64,000 bases of DNA from Mesorhizobium wenxiniae (GTDB lineage: Bacteria; Pseudomonadota; Alphaproteobacteria; Rhizobiales; Rhizobiaceae), in NCBI RefSeq assembly GCF_002284535.1, contig NZ_NPKH01000039.1, positions 310,001 through 374,000 on the forward strand, read 5' to 3'. The notes beneath the pieces were generated by a model that was not told the origin of the DNA, did no database searches, and saw only the letters and a list, made by a program, of their open reading frames with translations. A program made the translations under genes and the position numbers. Below are positions 54,204 through 64,000 of this stretch, piece by piece; the first letter of the stretch is position 1; every line of letters begins with the position of its first letter.

Positions 54204-57200
54204 CTACGCCGGTATCCTGACGACCACCTCGGCCTTGTCGCCGGCTTTCGGTTCGAAAGACGAAGCCTTCGTCTTTTTACCATCTACCTCTAACGAGATG
54301 GCTTTGACCTTGGCGTCGCGGACAACGCGAACCCTGAGTTCGGCCCCCAGCACCTTCAGCGTTGCTGTATAACCATTCCAATGGCTGGGGAGTTTCGGCC
54401 TGAACCGAATGCGCTCGCCCCTGCGCTCAATGCCGAGGATGCCCTCGACCGCCGCGCGATAAAGCCAGCCGGCCGAGCCGGTGTACCAGGTCCAGCCACC
54501 GCGGCCGCCCTTGCCTTGCCCGGCGTAGACGTCGGCCGCGACGACATAAGGCTCGACGCGGTAGTGCTCGGCAGCGGCCTCGTCGAGCGCGTGGTTGACC
54601 GGGTTGAGCATCGAGAGACAGCGGTAGGCGTCGTCGGTGCGCCCCATTTCGGCGAGCGCAATGACGAACCATGTCGCCGCGTGGGTGTACTGGCCGCCGT
54701 TTTCACGGACACCCGGCGGGTAGCTCTTGATGTAGCCTGGATTCTGTTCCGTCCTGGAGAAGGGCGGGGTGAAAAGCTTGACGATCTTGAGCTCGTCGTC
54801 GACGAGCATTTTCATCGCCTGCTGCATCGCCGTCGTCGACCGCGCCGGATCGCCCTCGCCCGACAGCACGCTCCACGACTGGGCAATCGAGTCGATCTTG
54901 CACTCCTGCGAACCGCGCGACCCCAGTGGCGTGCCGTCGTCGAAGCTGCCGCGACGGTACCATTCACCATCCCAGGCCGTGCTTTCCAGCGCCCGCTTCA
55001 GCACGTCAGCGTGTTTCGTCCAGGCTTGCGCGCGCTTGGGATCGCCTTCCGCCTTGGCGACAGGTGCAAAGTCGCCCAGCGTTTTCAGCAGGAACCAGCC
55101 CAGCCAGACGCTCTCGCCCTTACCGTGCTCGCCGACACGGTTCATGCCGTCGTTCCAGTCGCCACCGAGGATCAGCGGCAGTCCGGCGGGGCTGCTGCGC
55201 TTGATCGCAAGGTCAAGTGCGCGTGCGCAATGATCATAGAGTGAAGCGGTCTTCTTCGAGATCTCCGGGGTGAAGAAGGCGTCGTGCTCGCCTTCTTCCA
55301 GAGGCGGCCCGTCGATGAAGGGCAGTTGTTCCCTCAGGATCGCGGTATCGCCGGTCACCTGCAAGTAGTGTGACGTGGCGTGGGCGAGCCAGACAACGTC
55401 GTCGGAAATCATGGTGCGGACGCCTGCCTCGGTGCGCGGCAGCCACCAGTGCTGCACGTCACCTTCGGGGAATTGCCGCCGCGCCGCGTTGAGGATCTGG
55501 TCGCGCGCCAATTTCTGATCATGGACAAGCAGAGCCAGCGTGTCCTGCAACTGATCGCGGAAGCCAAAAGCGCCGCTCGCCTGGTAAAACGCGGAGCGGG
55601 CGCGGATGCGGCAGGCAAGGCTCTGATAGGGCAGCCAGTGGTTGACCATGGCGTTGAGCGCCTTGTCCGGCGTCTCGACCTGGATGGTGTCGAGAAACCC
55701 CCGCCAGGTGCGTTCGTTGTCAGCCAGCCGCTGATCGAAATCCTTGCTGCTATGATGCTGTACCAGCGCGCTGGCTTCCTCGGCAGAGGCTGCATCGCCG
55801 AGCAGCCAGAGCAGCGTCACGTCGCCGCCGGCAGGGATGTCGATGTCGCGTGCAATTGCAGCACAAGGATCATCGCCGGCCTCGACGCGGCCCGACAGGC
55901 TGGCGCCGCTGAGCACGGCATGCGGAAGTTCGCTGGTGCCGTGCCGGCCGATGAACTCGCCGCGGTCGGCCGTTACAGAATGTGCCGCGCTGTCGGTGGC
56001 CAGGAAGGCGACCCGGTCGCTGAAGTCGAGCCCGTACGGATTTTGCGCCAGCAACGCGCCCGTCACAGCATCCCTGGACGGAACGATGGTCGCCGCCGTG
56101 CGCGAACGATGGCTGCCAAGAACCCATTCCGCATAGGCATAAACCCGCAGGCGCGCCGGCACCGAACCCGAATTCTGGATGCGCAATCGGGAGATTTTCA
56201 CCGGATCGACAGGATCCACCACATGGGTCAAGTCCATCGACAGCGGTCCGCGCTTCGAACGGAAGGTCGAAAAACCCTGTCCGTGCCATGTTTCGTAGGT
56301 CATGGCGGGATCGCGCACGACTGCGGCCGCCGGCGAGAACGCCCGGCCGTTGGCGTGATCGTAGATATAGATGCCCTCGCCGGGCCGGTTGGTGACCGGG
56401 TCGTTCGCCCACGGCGTCAATTGATAGTCGCGGCTGTTTCGGCTCCAGGTGAAGGCAGCGCCTTCAGCCGAAACATGGAAACCGAACGAGGCGTTGGAGA
56501 CGACGTTGATCCAGGGCTGCGGCGTCGTACGCCGGCCAGCAAGGCGCACGACATAGTGGCGTCCGTCGCCCTCGAAGCCGCCAAAACCGTTCCACTGATT
56601 GAGCCCGCTGCCGTCGGCACTGCCTTCGATCGAGGCCTGGGCAGCCCATGCCTGCGGCGCCGGCGGAGACGGTTCGCGAAGCGCTGCTGCACCTGCCGGC
56701 TGCAAAGCGTCCCGTGCTTGCAGCGCAGCGGCCTCGGCGCGCTCGATCTGATCGAAGATGGTGCCGTTTCGCGTGTGCAGGGCGACGCGGGCGACGGCGA
56801 GCAGCGTCTTGTAGGTCGTTTCGTCCATGAGATCGCGGCGCACGGCGAAGATGTGCTGGCGGGGTCCGAGCTCCTTGCCGCGCAGACGGCTGTTTTCGCA
56901 CAGCGTCTCGACTGCCCGTTGCAGATCCTGCACGTAGGATGAAGCCTGCTCGTTGACCACGACAAAGTCGATCATCATGCCGCGGGCGCGCATATATTCC
57001 TGGAAGCGGAGCGCCTGGGCAACGATTTCGAGATCGGCGACATCGCCGATCCTGACCAGGAAAATCGGAAAGTCGCCGGATATGCTGGTCGGCCACAGAC
57101 TGGACTGCTTACCGAGCCCGGAGGCGATCGATTCGGCCGGAAGGCGCAGGAACGGATCAGGATAGATCAGATAACGCGCCAGATTCTGCACATTGGCGGC

Positions 57201-60200
57201 ATCGGCAAGGCTGAGGCCGAGATGACGGGTCTGCACCTGCGAGCGGGTCCAGGCGAGCATCGCCTGACGGGCGAAGGCTTCCGGATGATCGAGCCGCGCA
57301 ATGGCATCTTCGAGTTCGGCACGGTTGGCGCCGACGGCAGTCCAGAAGGTCAGCGATATCTTCTTGTTGGCCGGCACGCGCATCTGTCGGCGAAGTGCTG
57401 CGACCGGATCCAGCGTGAAGCCGGAATGGCCGCCAAGCTTGGCGCCGGGATCGAAGGCGGCGGCCTCGGTTATGGTGCGGCCGCGGCCGATGAAGGCGCG
57501 CCGGTCGGTTTCGGCCTCGGCGTCGCGCGTCGACCCAGACGGGTCGGTGACGAAGTGGACCATGGTGACATCAGGCTCGTCCGTTTCCCGCTTGCGTCTT
57601 GTGGCGAAGATCGCCCCGTTATTCGCAGCGATTTCGGTTTCCACGAACATTTTCGAGAAGGCCGGATGCGCGTTGTCGGATGCGTCGTAGCCCAGCACCA
57701 GTTCGGCAAAGGAGGTCACTTCGATATGCCGATCGACCGGGCCGTCATTGTAGAGCGTCACCCGCCGGCCTTCGCCGTTTCCTTCCGAGATGACGATGCA
57801 TTCGACCTCCGAACGCAGTGATCCCACCGACTTGATGAAGCTCGCCTTGTCGTCGGAGAACAGCGTCTGCACTTCTTCGTCGGTGGCACGCTTCGGCTCG
57901 GCGGTGGCCGACCACCAGTCGCCGGTGCCGGCGTCGCGCAGGAAGATATAGGAGCCAAGCCGATCCTCGGTTGGATCCGGCTGCCAGCGCGTGACGGCAA
58001 GCTCGCCCCAGCGGCTATAGCCGGAGCCGGTCGCGGTGACCATGACCGAGTAGCGGCCATTGGACATGACGCTGGTCGAACGCAGCGCCTTGAGCGGGTT
58101 GAGCACGATGCGCGTATCGGGGCTCTCGACTTCCGTTTCGTCCTTCGACCGTTCGTCGGCCTCGGTCCTGACGGTGGCGGTCGGGATGTCGCGCGGCGCT
58201 CTTTCCTGCAGCAGCAACTCGGCCGACTCGATCACCGGATCGCTGTGGAAGCGGTCGCGCAGGCGTCCTTCGAAGATGGCGTCGGCAACGGCGGCGATCG
58301 ACATCCCGGAATGGTGGGCCATGTAGTTCAGCACGACGACATGGTCGGTGCCCTCCGGCACGCGCTGCGGGGTGAAATCGACCGCATCGTAGAAGCCGTG
58401 CCGCCCAAGGGCGCCAAGCCGCCTCAGTCTGGCAAGGTTCTGCACCGATTCACGCGGGGTGAACTGCGCCGCCAGCACGGTCGCATAAGGCGCAATCACC
58501 GTGTTCTGGCCAAGACCTCGCTTCAGGCCCAGCCCGGGCACGCCGAAATTGGTGTATTGGTAGGTCAGTTCGCGGTCGCGGGCATTGTAGGCCGCTTCCG
58601 AGATCCCCCAGGGCACGTTCTTCGAGCGGCCGTACTGGATCTGACGTTTGATGATGAGCTTGCTGGTCTGGTTGAGGATGCTGCCTTGCGCCTCCTTCAT
58701 CACCAGCGGCGGCATAAGATACTCGAACATCGAGCCGGACCAGGACATCAGTGCGCCCTTGAACCCGATCTCGACGATCGGCCGGCCGAGGTGGAACCAG
58801 TGCTCCGTCGGCAGATCGCCCTTGGCGATGGCGAACAGGCTGGTCAGCCGCGCCTCGGAAGCCAGGAGGTCGTAGCAGCTTTCGTCGAGCTGATGCTCCT
58901 CGACCCGGTAGCCGATCGACAGGAGCTTGCGTTCCTTCCGCATGAGGAAGGAGAAATCCATCTCGAAGGCGAAGCGACGCGTGCGCTCGCGCAGCGAAAG
59001 AAGCTTGGCCCGCAAGGCTTCGACGGCATTGTCGTCGCTATGCGCGTCATGGACATGCGCTTCGCAGGTTGCTTCCAGTCTCGCCGCCCAGTCGGCGATG
59101 GTATCGCTCTGTGTCGATGCGGCCTCGGTATGGATGGCGATGGCGAGCTTGCGAATCTCGCCGGCCAGAACGGCCAGGTTGATGGTGCGGATCGATGCCA
59201 TCTCGGGCTGTGCTTTGATCGATTCGACCGCGCGCCGCATGCCGTCGAGGCGATCGGCGAGCCGCTGGCGCAACGGCCGCAACTGGCGACGGTCGTCAGG
59301 CAACTCCGCCAGGCTTTCGTCGAGGATCGTCACCGTATCGAGAATACCCTCGAAGTCGCCCTGAAGGTGAACTGCAGGCGCCTCCGCCCATTCGGCGCAG
59401 GCGGCCGCTACCGCCACCAGATGGCCGGCAAGATTGCCGCTATCGACGGCGGAAATATAGAGCGGATAGAGCGGTTTCAGCGTCGTCGTGTCATACCAGT
59501 TGAAGAGATGGCCGCGCTCACGCGGCATGCTCTCGATGGTCGACATCGTCGCGTCGATGCGCGTGGTCGCGTCGGACAGACTGATCCAGCCGAAGTCGCG
59601 CGCTGAAATCACCGACAGGAGATAGACGCCGATATTGGTCGGCGAGGTGCGGGGCGCCACGACAGGCGCCGGACTTTCCTGGAAATTGTCGGGCGGCAGG
59701 TTGTGATGCTCTGCCGTCACGAAGGTCTCGAAATAATGCCATGTGCGCCGCGCAACGGTGCGCAGCGCATGGATGTCAGCCGCCGATATGCGCAAACGGT
59801 CCTCGGTTTCGGCCGAGCGGCTGATCCAGAAAGCGAACGCCGGCGAGCCGATCCAGAACAGCGCGAAGAAGAAGGCGACGAAAGCTCCGGTGGAATCGGC
59901 CAGAACCGGGATGGCGAGGCCGACGACCCCGACAATCACCGCGCCGTACATCATGCCGTAATAGGAGCCGAGATCGTTGTCGCCATTCTTGTGCGCCTGC
60001 GAGGCAGTGCGCCATTCGAGCAGATTCTGCCGACTGACGAACAGACGGTAGAGTGTGCGAATGATGGCGTCGCCCATCATCCAGGCCAGATGCGCCATCA
60101 GCACGATCTTCAGCGCCACCAGGGCGGTGCCGAAGACAACGTCGCGCGCCAGCGCCGAGAAATGGCCGCGCGGCGTCTGGTCGCCGCTTTTCGGCAGGAT

Positions 60201-62765
60201 GGCGTGGACGATATCGAATGTCGGCGCCATGAAAAGCGTGAGGATCAGCAGCGCCTGCCATTGCGCGGCCTGCGTGAAAGGCAGCAACATCCAGCCGGCG
60301 ATCGCCGCCATCACCCAGAAGATCGGCGTCAGCGAGCGGCGCAGATTGTCGACCATCTTCCAGCGCGACAGCGCCGGTACGCCGGAGCGCGGATCGAGAA
60401 TGAAGCCCAGAAGCTGCCAGTCGCCGCGTGCCCAGCGATGGTGGCGCGACGCGTCGACCGAATAGCGGGTCGGATAGTCCTCGACCAGTTCGACGTCCGT
60501 GACCAGCGCCGCGCGTGCCAGGGCGCCTTCGAGCAGATCGTGGCTGAGGATGGTGTTTTCGTCGATGCGGCCCTTCAGCGCCGCTTCGAAGGCGTCGACA
60601 TGATAGAGGCCCTTGCCGGTGAAGGAGCCGTCTCCGAAGACGTCCTGGTAGATATCCGAGACGGCAAATACGTAGGGATCAAGGCCTCGATTGGCGGAAA
60701 ACACCCGCTGGAAGAAGGATGCATCGTCGCCGCTGGTCAGGGAAGCGGTGATGCGCGGCTGCAGGATGGTGTAGCCGGCGGTGACAAAGCGCTTTGCCGC
60801 ATCATAATGCGGGCGGTTGAGCGGATGGCAAAGCTTGCCAACCAAACTGGCGACGGCATCGCGGGTGGTGCGCGTGTCGGCGTCGAGCGTCATCACATGG
60901 ATAACGTTTTCAGGCAACGGCACATCCAGCGGCAGGAAGGTGGTGTCGCTGTCACCGCGCAACAGAAGATTCAGTTCGTGCAGCTTGCCGCGCTTGCGTT
61001 CCCAGCCCATCCAGGCGCCCTGGGATTCATTGTAGAGCCGCCGGCGATGCAGGACGTAGAAGCGCGGCGCCCCTTCGCTGGGATAGCGGGCGTTCAGCCG
61101 TGCGATCTCGTCGCGAGCATATTGGAGGATCTCAATATCCGCCGCATCGATTTCGGTTTTGCTGTCCGGCCAATCCGAAAGCAGAGCGAAATGGATTTCG
61201 TCCGCCGTGTTGGCCAGGTGATGCACTTCGATATTGCGGATGTTCTCCTCGACGTCGTCGCGCGAGCCGATCAGCGACGGCACCACTACCAGCGTTCGGG
61301 CCTCGGGCGGCATGCCGCGTCTGTAGTCGTAGCCGACGAGGCGCGTGGGCTTCAGGAACAACGATACGACAGTGTTGAAGAAGGCAAGCGCGCCTTCGCT
61401 GGCCGGCACGGCAAACAGCGCCAGCATCAAGGCGATCGACCATTTGGACAGGCCGAGATTGGCAAGGGCGTTGCCGGAGAGGACCAGAAGCAGGACCGTC
61501 AGCGCGAACACCGGCAAGACAATGCCCAGCCATCCGATCTTGCGGAACGCCCGTTTGATCGTGACGCTGACGGTCGGCCGATAGCCGATCGCCTTTTCCA
61601 GTTCCAGCCGGCGCGGCCCGACCAGAAAGAACCCGACGTCGGTGTGAGCGGTCGGACCGGTGCCGGTGGTATCGGCGACAGCGGCATGGCCGGCGAGTTC
61701 GATCGCCTTTTCGGCAACGCGGAATTCGGAACGATCGGAGCGGCGCGCCATTTCTTCGATCGCGGTCCGGTACTGGTCGCGCGAGAAGAAATCGAGCGCG
61801 GCGAAATCGGTGCGCTCGCGCAGCAAGCTATCAATGCGGCTGACACCTTCGAACCAAACCGTCCAGTCGATATCGTTGATAAGCCTGAGGCCGCGGATGA
61901 TGTTGCCGGTGGTTACATTGCCGCCGGACAGCGTGCGATGCTCGCTGATTATGATTTCCTCGGCATCGGAGCCGGACTTTTCGAGTTCGCCCTCCAGCCA
62001 TTCCAGCGCCCTGCCGGCATTTTGCGACCCGTCGCGCAGGCGGTAGAGCAATTGGGTGGCAAAGGTGGTGTCTTGTGCATGGGCGACGTAGTTCGACAGG
62101 ATCGCCTGACGGTCGGCGCTGTCGTCGACCGCCAGCACGCGGTCGGCAACCTCGTTGGCAATCTGGCGCATCTGCCGGGTACGATTGACCCGGACCGCGA
62201 TCCGGCGAAGATTTTCGATCAGAACGAAGCGCAGCAGCGACGGCAGCGCCCAGAGTTCGCCGATCTTCAGTGGCTCGACGGCCTGAAAGCCTTCGACGAT
62301 CGCCTTGAACATGGCGGCCGAGACGGAACTGTCCGAATGCGCGACATAGGTCCAGGCCAGCGCAAGCGCGCGCGGCACGCTGGCGCCGTCGCGCAGCTTC
62401 AGGGTCGGCAACTCCCGATAGAAGCGGTGCGGCAGGTCGCGCTTGACCTGGAAGATGGTTTCCTCGACCAGATAGTTGTTGTCGAGCAGCCATTGCGCCG
62501 CCGGCGTAATCGTCTCGCCTCTAGCCTGCGCGGCATTGGTCGAGCGGTAGACTTCGAGGACCTTCCTGGCACTGTCGCGGATGCGTGGCTGGAAATCGAA
62601 CGGCCCCAGGCCGAACAGATCCTTGACGTCGCCCTTGGCGAGGCTTGTACCCAGCGTGCGCAGGCGCTCTTCGGGCAGGAAATTGGAGCGTATCGGCTCT
62701 TCCGTGATGGCCGGGAAGCTCGCGCTCGACTTTTCCATTTGGGTGGGGTCTGTTTGGATATTCAT
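54204..62765 (-). CDS. ndvB: Cyclic beta-1,2-glucan synthase
   Basis: Giant inner-membrane enzyme of 2853 residues that builds and closes cyclic beta-1,2-glucan from UDP-glucose. An N-terminal cytosolic region leads into membrane segments near residues 395-470. The glycosyltransferase family 84 domain has HVMTLDADTRTTRDAVASLV near residue 628 and RHHRWARGDWQLLGFILDPR near 777, followed by more membrane segments. A middle part follows (GMSIAAVADAIFEGRLRDRF). The C-terminal half has two beta-sandwich regions and a GH94 phosphorylase-like domain with LILGGDWNDGMNRVGEHGKG near residue 2530, which controls chain length. Length and layout match rhizobial Cgs/NdvB. The ORF is unbroken over 8.5 kb. 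Confidence 0.97.
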   Translation of the reverse strand: MNIQTDPTQMEKSSASFPAITEEPIRSNFLPEERLRTLGTSLAKGDVKDLFGLGPFDFQPRIRDSARKVLEVYRSTNAAQARGETITPAAQWLLDNNYLVEETIFQVKRDLPHRFYRELPTLKLRDGASVPRALALAWTYVAHSDSSVSAAMFKAIVEGFQAVEPLKIGELWALPSLLRFVLIENLRRIAVRVNRTRQMRQIANEVADRVLAVDDSADRQAILSNYVAHAQDTTFATQLLYRLRDGSQNAGRALEWLEGELEKSGSDAEEIIISEHRTLSGGNVTTGNIIRGLRLINDIDWTVWFEGVSRIDSLLRERTDFAALDFFSRDQYRTAIEEMARRSDRSEFRVAEKAIELAGHAAVADTTGTGPTAHTDVGFFLVGPRRLELEKAIGYRPTVSVTIKRAFRKIGWLGIVLPVFALTVLLLVLSGNALANLGLSKWSIALMLALFAVPASEGALAFFNTVVSLFLKPTRLVGYDYRRGMPPEARTLVVVPSLIGSRDDVEENIRNIEVHHLANTADEIHFALLSDWPDSKTEIDAADIEILQYARDEIARLNARYPSEGAPRFYVLHRRRLYNESQGAWMGWERKRGKLHELNLLLRGDSDTTFLPLDVPLPENVIHVMTLDADTRTTRDAVASLVGKLCHPLNRPHYDAAKRFVTAGYTILQPRITASLTSGDDASFFQRVFSANRGLDPYVFAVSDIYQDVFGDGSFTGKGLYHVDAFEAALKGRIDENTILSHDLLEGALARAALVTDVELVEDYPTRYSVDASRHHRWARGDWQLLGFILDPRSGVPALSRWKMVDNLRRSLTPIFWVMAAIAGWMLLPFTQAAQWQALLILTLFMAPTFDIVHAILPKSGDQTPRGHFSALARDVVFGTALVALKIVLMAHLAWMMGDAIIRTLYRLFVSRQNLLEWRTASQAHKNGDNDLGSYYGMMYGAVIVGVVGLAIPVLADSTGAFVAFFFALFWIGSPAFAFWISRSAETEDRLRISAADIHALRTVARRTWHYFETFVTAEHHNLPPDNFQESPAPVVAPRTSPTNIGVYLLSVISARDFGWISLSDATTRIDATMSTIESMPRERGHLFNWYDTTTLKPLYPLYISAVDSGNLAGHLVAVAAACAEWAEAPAVHLQGDFEGILDTVTILDESLAELPDDRRQLRPLRQRLADRLDGMRRAVESIKAQPEMASIRTINLAVLAGEIRKLAIAIHTEAASTQSDTIADWAARLEATCEAHVHDAHSDDNAVEALRAKLLSLRERTRRFAFEMDFSFLMRKERKLLSIGYRVEEHQLDESCYDLLASEARLTSLFAIAKGDLPTEHWFHLGRPIVEIGFKGALMSWSGSMFEYLMPPLVMKEAQGSILNQTSKLIIKRQIQYGRSKNVPWGISEAAYNARDRELTYQYTNFGVPGLGLKRGLGQNTVIAPYATVLAAQFTPRESVQNLARLRRLGALGRHGFYDAVDFTPQRVPEGTDHVVVLNYMAHHSGMSIAAVADAIFEGRLRDRFHSDPVIESAELLLQERAPRDIPTATVRTEADERSKDETEVESPDTRIVLNPLKALRSTSVMSNGRYSVMVTATGSGYSRWGELAVTRWQPDPTEDRLGSYIFLRDAGTGDWWSATAEPKRATDEEVQTLFSDDKASFIKSVGSLRSEVECIVISEGNGEGRRVTLYNDGPVDRHIEVTSFAELVLGYDASDNAHPAFSKMFVETEIAANNGAIFATRRKRETDEPDVTMVHFVTDPSGSTRDAEAETDRRAFIGRGRTITEAAAFDPGAKLGGHSGFTLDPVAALRRQMRVPANKKISLTFWTAVGANRAELEDAIARLDHPEAFARQAMLAWTRSQVQTRHLGLSLADAANVQNLARYLIYPDPFLRLPAESIASGLGKQSSLWPTSISGDFPIFLVRIGDVADLEIVAQALRFQEYMRARGMMIDFVVVNEQASSYVQDLQRAVETLCENSRLRGKELGPRQHIFAVRRDLMDETTYKTLLAVARVALHTRNGTIFDQIERAEAAALQARDALQPAGAAALREPSPPAPQAWAAQASIEGSADGSGLNQWNGFGGFEGDGRHYVVRLAGRRTTPQPWINVVSNASFGFHVSAEGAAFTWSRNSRDYQLTPWANDPVTNRPGEGIYIYDHANGRAFSPAAAVVRDPAMTYETWHGQGFSTFRSKRGPLSMDLTHVVDPVDPVKISRLRIQNSGSVPARLRVYAYAEWVLGSHRSRTAATIVPSRDAVTGALLAQNPYGLDFSDRVAFLATDSAAHSVTADRGEFIGRHGTSELPHAVLSGASLSGRVEAGDDPCAAIARDIDIPAGGDVTLLWLLGDAASAEEASALVQHHSSKDFDQRLADNERTWRGFLDTIQVETPDKALNAMVNHWLPYQSLACRIRARSAFYQASGAFGFRDQLQDTLALLVHDQKLARDQILNAARRQFPEGDVQHWWLPRTEAGVRTMISDDVVWLAHATSHYLQVTGDTAILREQLPFIDGPPLEEGEHDAFFTPEISKKTASLYDHCARALDLAIKRSSPAGLPLILGGDWNDGMNRVGEHGKGESVWLGWFLLKTLGDFAPVAKAEGDPKRAQAWTKHADVLKRALESTAWDGEWYRRGSFDDGTPLGSRGSQECKIDSIAQSWSVLSGEGDPARSTTAMQQAMKMLVDDELKIVKLFTPPFSRTEQNPGYIKSYPPGVRENGGQYTHAATWFVIALAEMGRTDDAYRCLSMLNPVNHALDEAAAEHYRVEPYVVAADVYAGQGKGGRGGWTWYTGSAGWLYRAAVEGILGIERRGERIRFRPKLPSHWNGYTATLKVLGAELRVRVVRDAKVKAISLEVDGKKTKASSFEPKAGDKAEVVVRIPA

Positions 62766-63012
62766 TGAAAATTCCGTATGGGGGACGCGTTAGCGGCGTC
62801 ACCGCCACGGCAATGTCCCTAAAACCGAATGAAATGCAATTGGTTGCATCGAAACAAGGGCCGAAAGTTTGTTTTCGCACCACAACTTACAGACGAACCA
62901 CCTCTCCCTCCCGCCGGGACTTGATCGACGGAAGGATTCGGGCTTTTTCGTGATCTGGGCTTGAGCTTACGGCATATTTCGCCGGTGCTGTGATCATGTT
63001 TCGAAACAGGCG

Positions 63013-63600
63013 TTAATCGTTGGCAGCAACGCGATCGATGCGGATCACGAACAGCGTCGCCGGTCGCGCAGGCTCCAGGCACCACTTCAAGGCGTCCGGC
63101 CCGAGCAACAGCGTATCGCGCGGTCCGATGCGGACAGGCGCCGCGCCGGCCACCGTGATCTCGCCGTCAAAACACAGGATGAGAGTCACATCGGCCACCG
63201 AGTGGATATCCGTCGAGGTCGAAATCATCACGCGTTCGACGGCATGGGTTATCCGTCCGCGCCGCGTCATAACATTGAGATCGATAATCGGACCGGCGAT
63301 CAGCGCCGCCTGCGTCGGCACATCGGCCGGAAAGGAAAGCGGGGCGGAAGCTTTGGTCACCGTAGCGGCCGGGCGGCCGGCGATGTCAAGGACAATCCCC
63401 TCGCCTTCCAGCACGGCCAAGGTTCGATCCACTTCGGTAAACCCGGAGAATGGCCCACCGCTTTCGACGCGCGCCATGGAGATGCGCCAGTCGAAATCGT
63501 CCAGCGCAGCACCTGCGGGCGAGACTGCGATTTCCGTCGTCACCCCGCCGCCGTTCTTCCACGGCATAGACCGGTATTCGGCTGCCCGGAGAATGCGCAA
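63013..63600 (-). CDS. hutD: HutD-family protein
   Basis: Cupin-like protein of about 195 residues found with histidine-utilisation genes, thought to limit pathway flux. The family marks are LRAAEYRSMPWKNGGGVTTE, IAVSPAGAALDDFDWRISMA and RVESGGPFSGFTEVDRTLAV. No ATG lies before the conserved opening. A TTG at 63600 gives (M)RILRAAEYRSMPW, just after the hutU stop at 63609, and is my choice; a GTG at 63654 would overlap hutU. It follows hutU on the same strand, so it is part of a hut operon. Confidence 0.85.
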   Translation of the reverse strand: MRILRAAEYRSMPWKNGGGVTTEIAVSPAGAALDDFDWRISMARVESGGPFSGFTEVDRTLAVLEGEGIVLDIAGRPAATVTKASAPLSFPADVPTQAALIAGPIIDLNVMTRRGRITHAVERVMISTSTDIHSVADVTLILCFDGEITVAGAAPVRIGPRDTLLLGPDALKWCLEPARPATLFVIRIDRVAAND

Positions 63601-63608
63601 GGCGCGGT

Positions 63609-64000
63609 TCAGCCGAGGATGCCTGGCAGGTTGAGCTGGTGCTCCCTGGCGCAATCGATGGCGAGATCATAGCCGGCATCGGCGTGGCGCATGACGCCGG
63701 TTGCGGGGTCGTTCCACAGCACCCGCTCCAGGCGTTTGGCCGCTTCGCGCGTGCCATCGGCGACGATAACCATGCCGGCATGCTGCGAAAAACCCATGCC
63801 GACGCCACCGCCATGGTGCAGCGACACCCAGGTTGCGCCGGAGGCGGTGTTGAGCAGCGCATTGAGCAGCGGCCAGTCGGACACGGCGTCCGAGCCATCC
63901 TTCATCGATTCCGTCTCGCGGTTCGGCGATGCAACCGAGCCGGAATCGAGATGATCGCGGCCGATGACCACCGGCGCCTTGAGCTCGCCCTTCGCCACCA
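63609..64000 (-). CDS. hutU: Urocanate hydratase, C-terminal part (runs off the window)
   Basis: Converts urocanate to imidazolonepropionate in histidine breakdown, with NAD as a bound cofactor. The last 130 residues are in the window: KAPVVIGRDHLDSGSVASPN, RETESMKDGSDAVSDWPLLN, ALLNTASGATWVSLHHGGGV, GMGFSQHAGMVIVADG and LWNDPATGVMRHADAGYDLA, ending LNLPGILG. These are highly conserved in HutU. The 5' part lies beyond position 64000. Confidence 0.95.
   Translation of the reverse strand, partial: VAKGELKAPVVIGRDHLDSGSVASPNRETESMKDGSDAVSDWPLLNALLNTASGATWVSLHHGGGVGMGFSQHAGMVIVADGTREAAKRLERVLWNDPATGVMRHADAGYDLAIDCAREHQLNLPGILG

Noticed and set aside
59703..62768. A 1021-codon plus-strand open frame antisense to ndvB
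   Set aside because: It is the complement of the well-conserved ndvB frame; His/Arg/Gln-rich translation and no domain. Long antisense frames are expected at this GC content.

Overview
The window reads as a chromosomal segment of an alphaproteobacterium of the order Hyphomicrobiales (Rhizobiales), most likely Mesorhizobium or a close relative. The basis is the high GC content, rhizobial-type housekeeping proteins (ParC, AspRS, RNase D, GuaB, RlmE, MetH), the cyclic beta-1,2-glucan genes ndvA and ndvB, and several short palindromic intergenic repeats of the kind common in rhizobia. The genus is an inference from remembered protein similarity, not from a search.

Layout. 1-15.4 kb is ordinary core chromosome: the 5' end of parC, a secreted protein of unknown function, aspS, a DUF2380/DUF3280-like secreted protein, an MFS transporter, rnd, guaB, a DHA2-type MFS transporter, rlmE-ppx, and a YbhN-like membrane protein. 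It ends at a tRNA-Gln(CTG) gene at 15.34 kb.

15.4-31.1 kb is an integrative element inserted at that tRNA. Its large serine recombinase is a wreck: its C-terminal codons are read from the antisense strand of the tRNA, and two internal blocks are inverted in place. The cargo is a type I restriction-modification operon (hsdR-hsdM-hsdS) followed by two uncharacterised genes that each show a PD-(D/E)xK-like nuclease signature. Behind it lies a tightly overlapping run of element housekeeping genes: two overlapping small proteins, a TubC-like protein, a frameshifted P-loop ATPase, a CHC2/toprim primase-like protein, small proteins, and an ImmA-type metallopeptidase with an XRE repressor. The same 10-bp motif sits in front of both the recombinase and the XRE gene, which suggests one element regulator.

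31.2-41 kb is further accessory or patchwork DNA. It holds a 703-residue protein with a C-terminal HEPN RNase motif (RNPPAH), a DUF1127 protein, a Crp/Fnr regulator, a small XRE protein, a Pin-type resolvase, a junction of two broken genes, a CHASE-PAS-GGDEF-EAL protein and a SAM methyltransferase. I found no second copy of the tRNA 3' end, so the right edge of the island is not fixed.

42-64 kb returns to core-like DNA: metH with a palindromic operator, a D-lyxose isomerase-type protein divergent from a D-threonine aldolase/D-serine dehydratase-type enzyme, a TPR-sulfotransferase, an outer-membrane protein, a lone ccmC, ndvA, the giant ndvB, then hutD and the 3' end of hutU. NdvB makes periplasmic cyclic glucan and NdvA exports it.

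The best candidates for an undescribed system are the two nuclease-like genes attached to the type I RM operon and the TPR-like/HEPN protein at the island edge.
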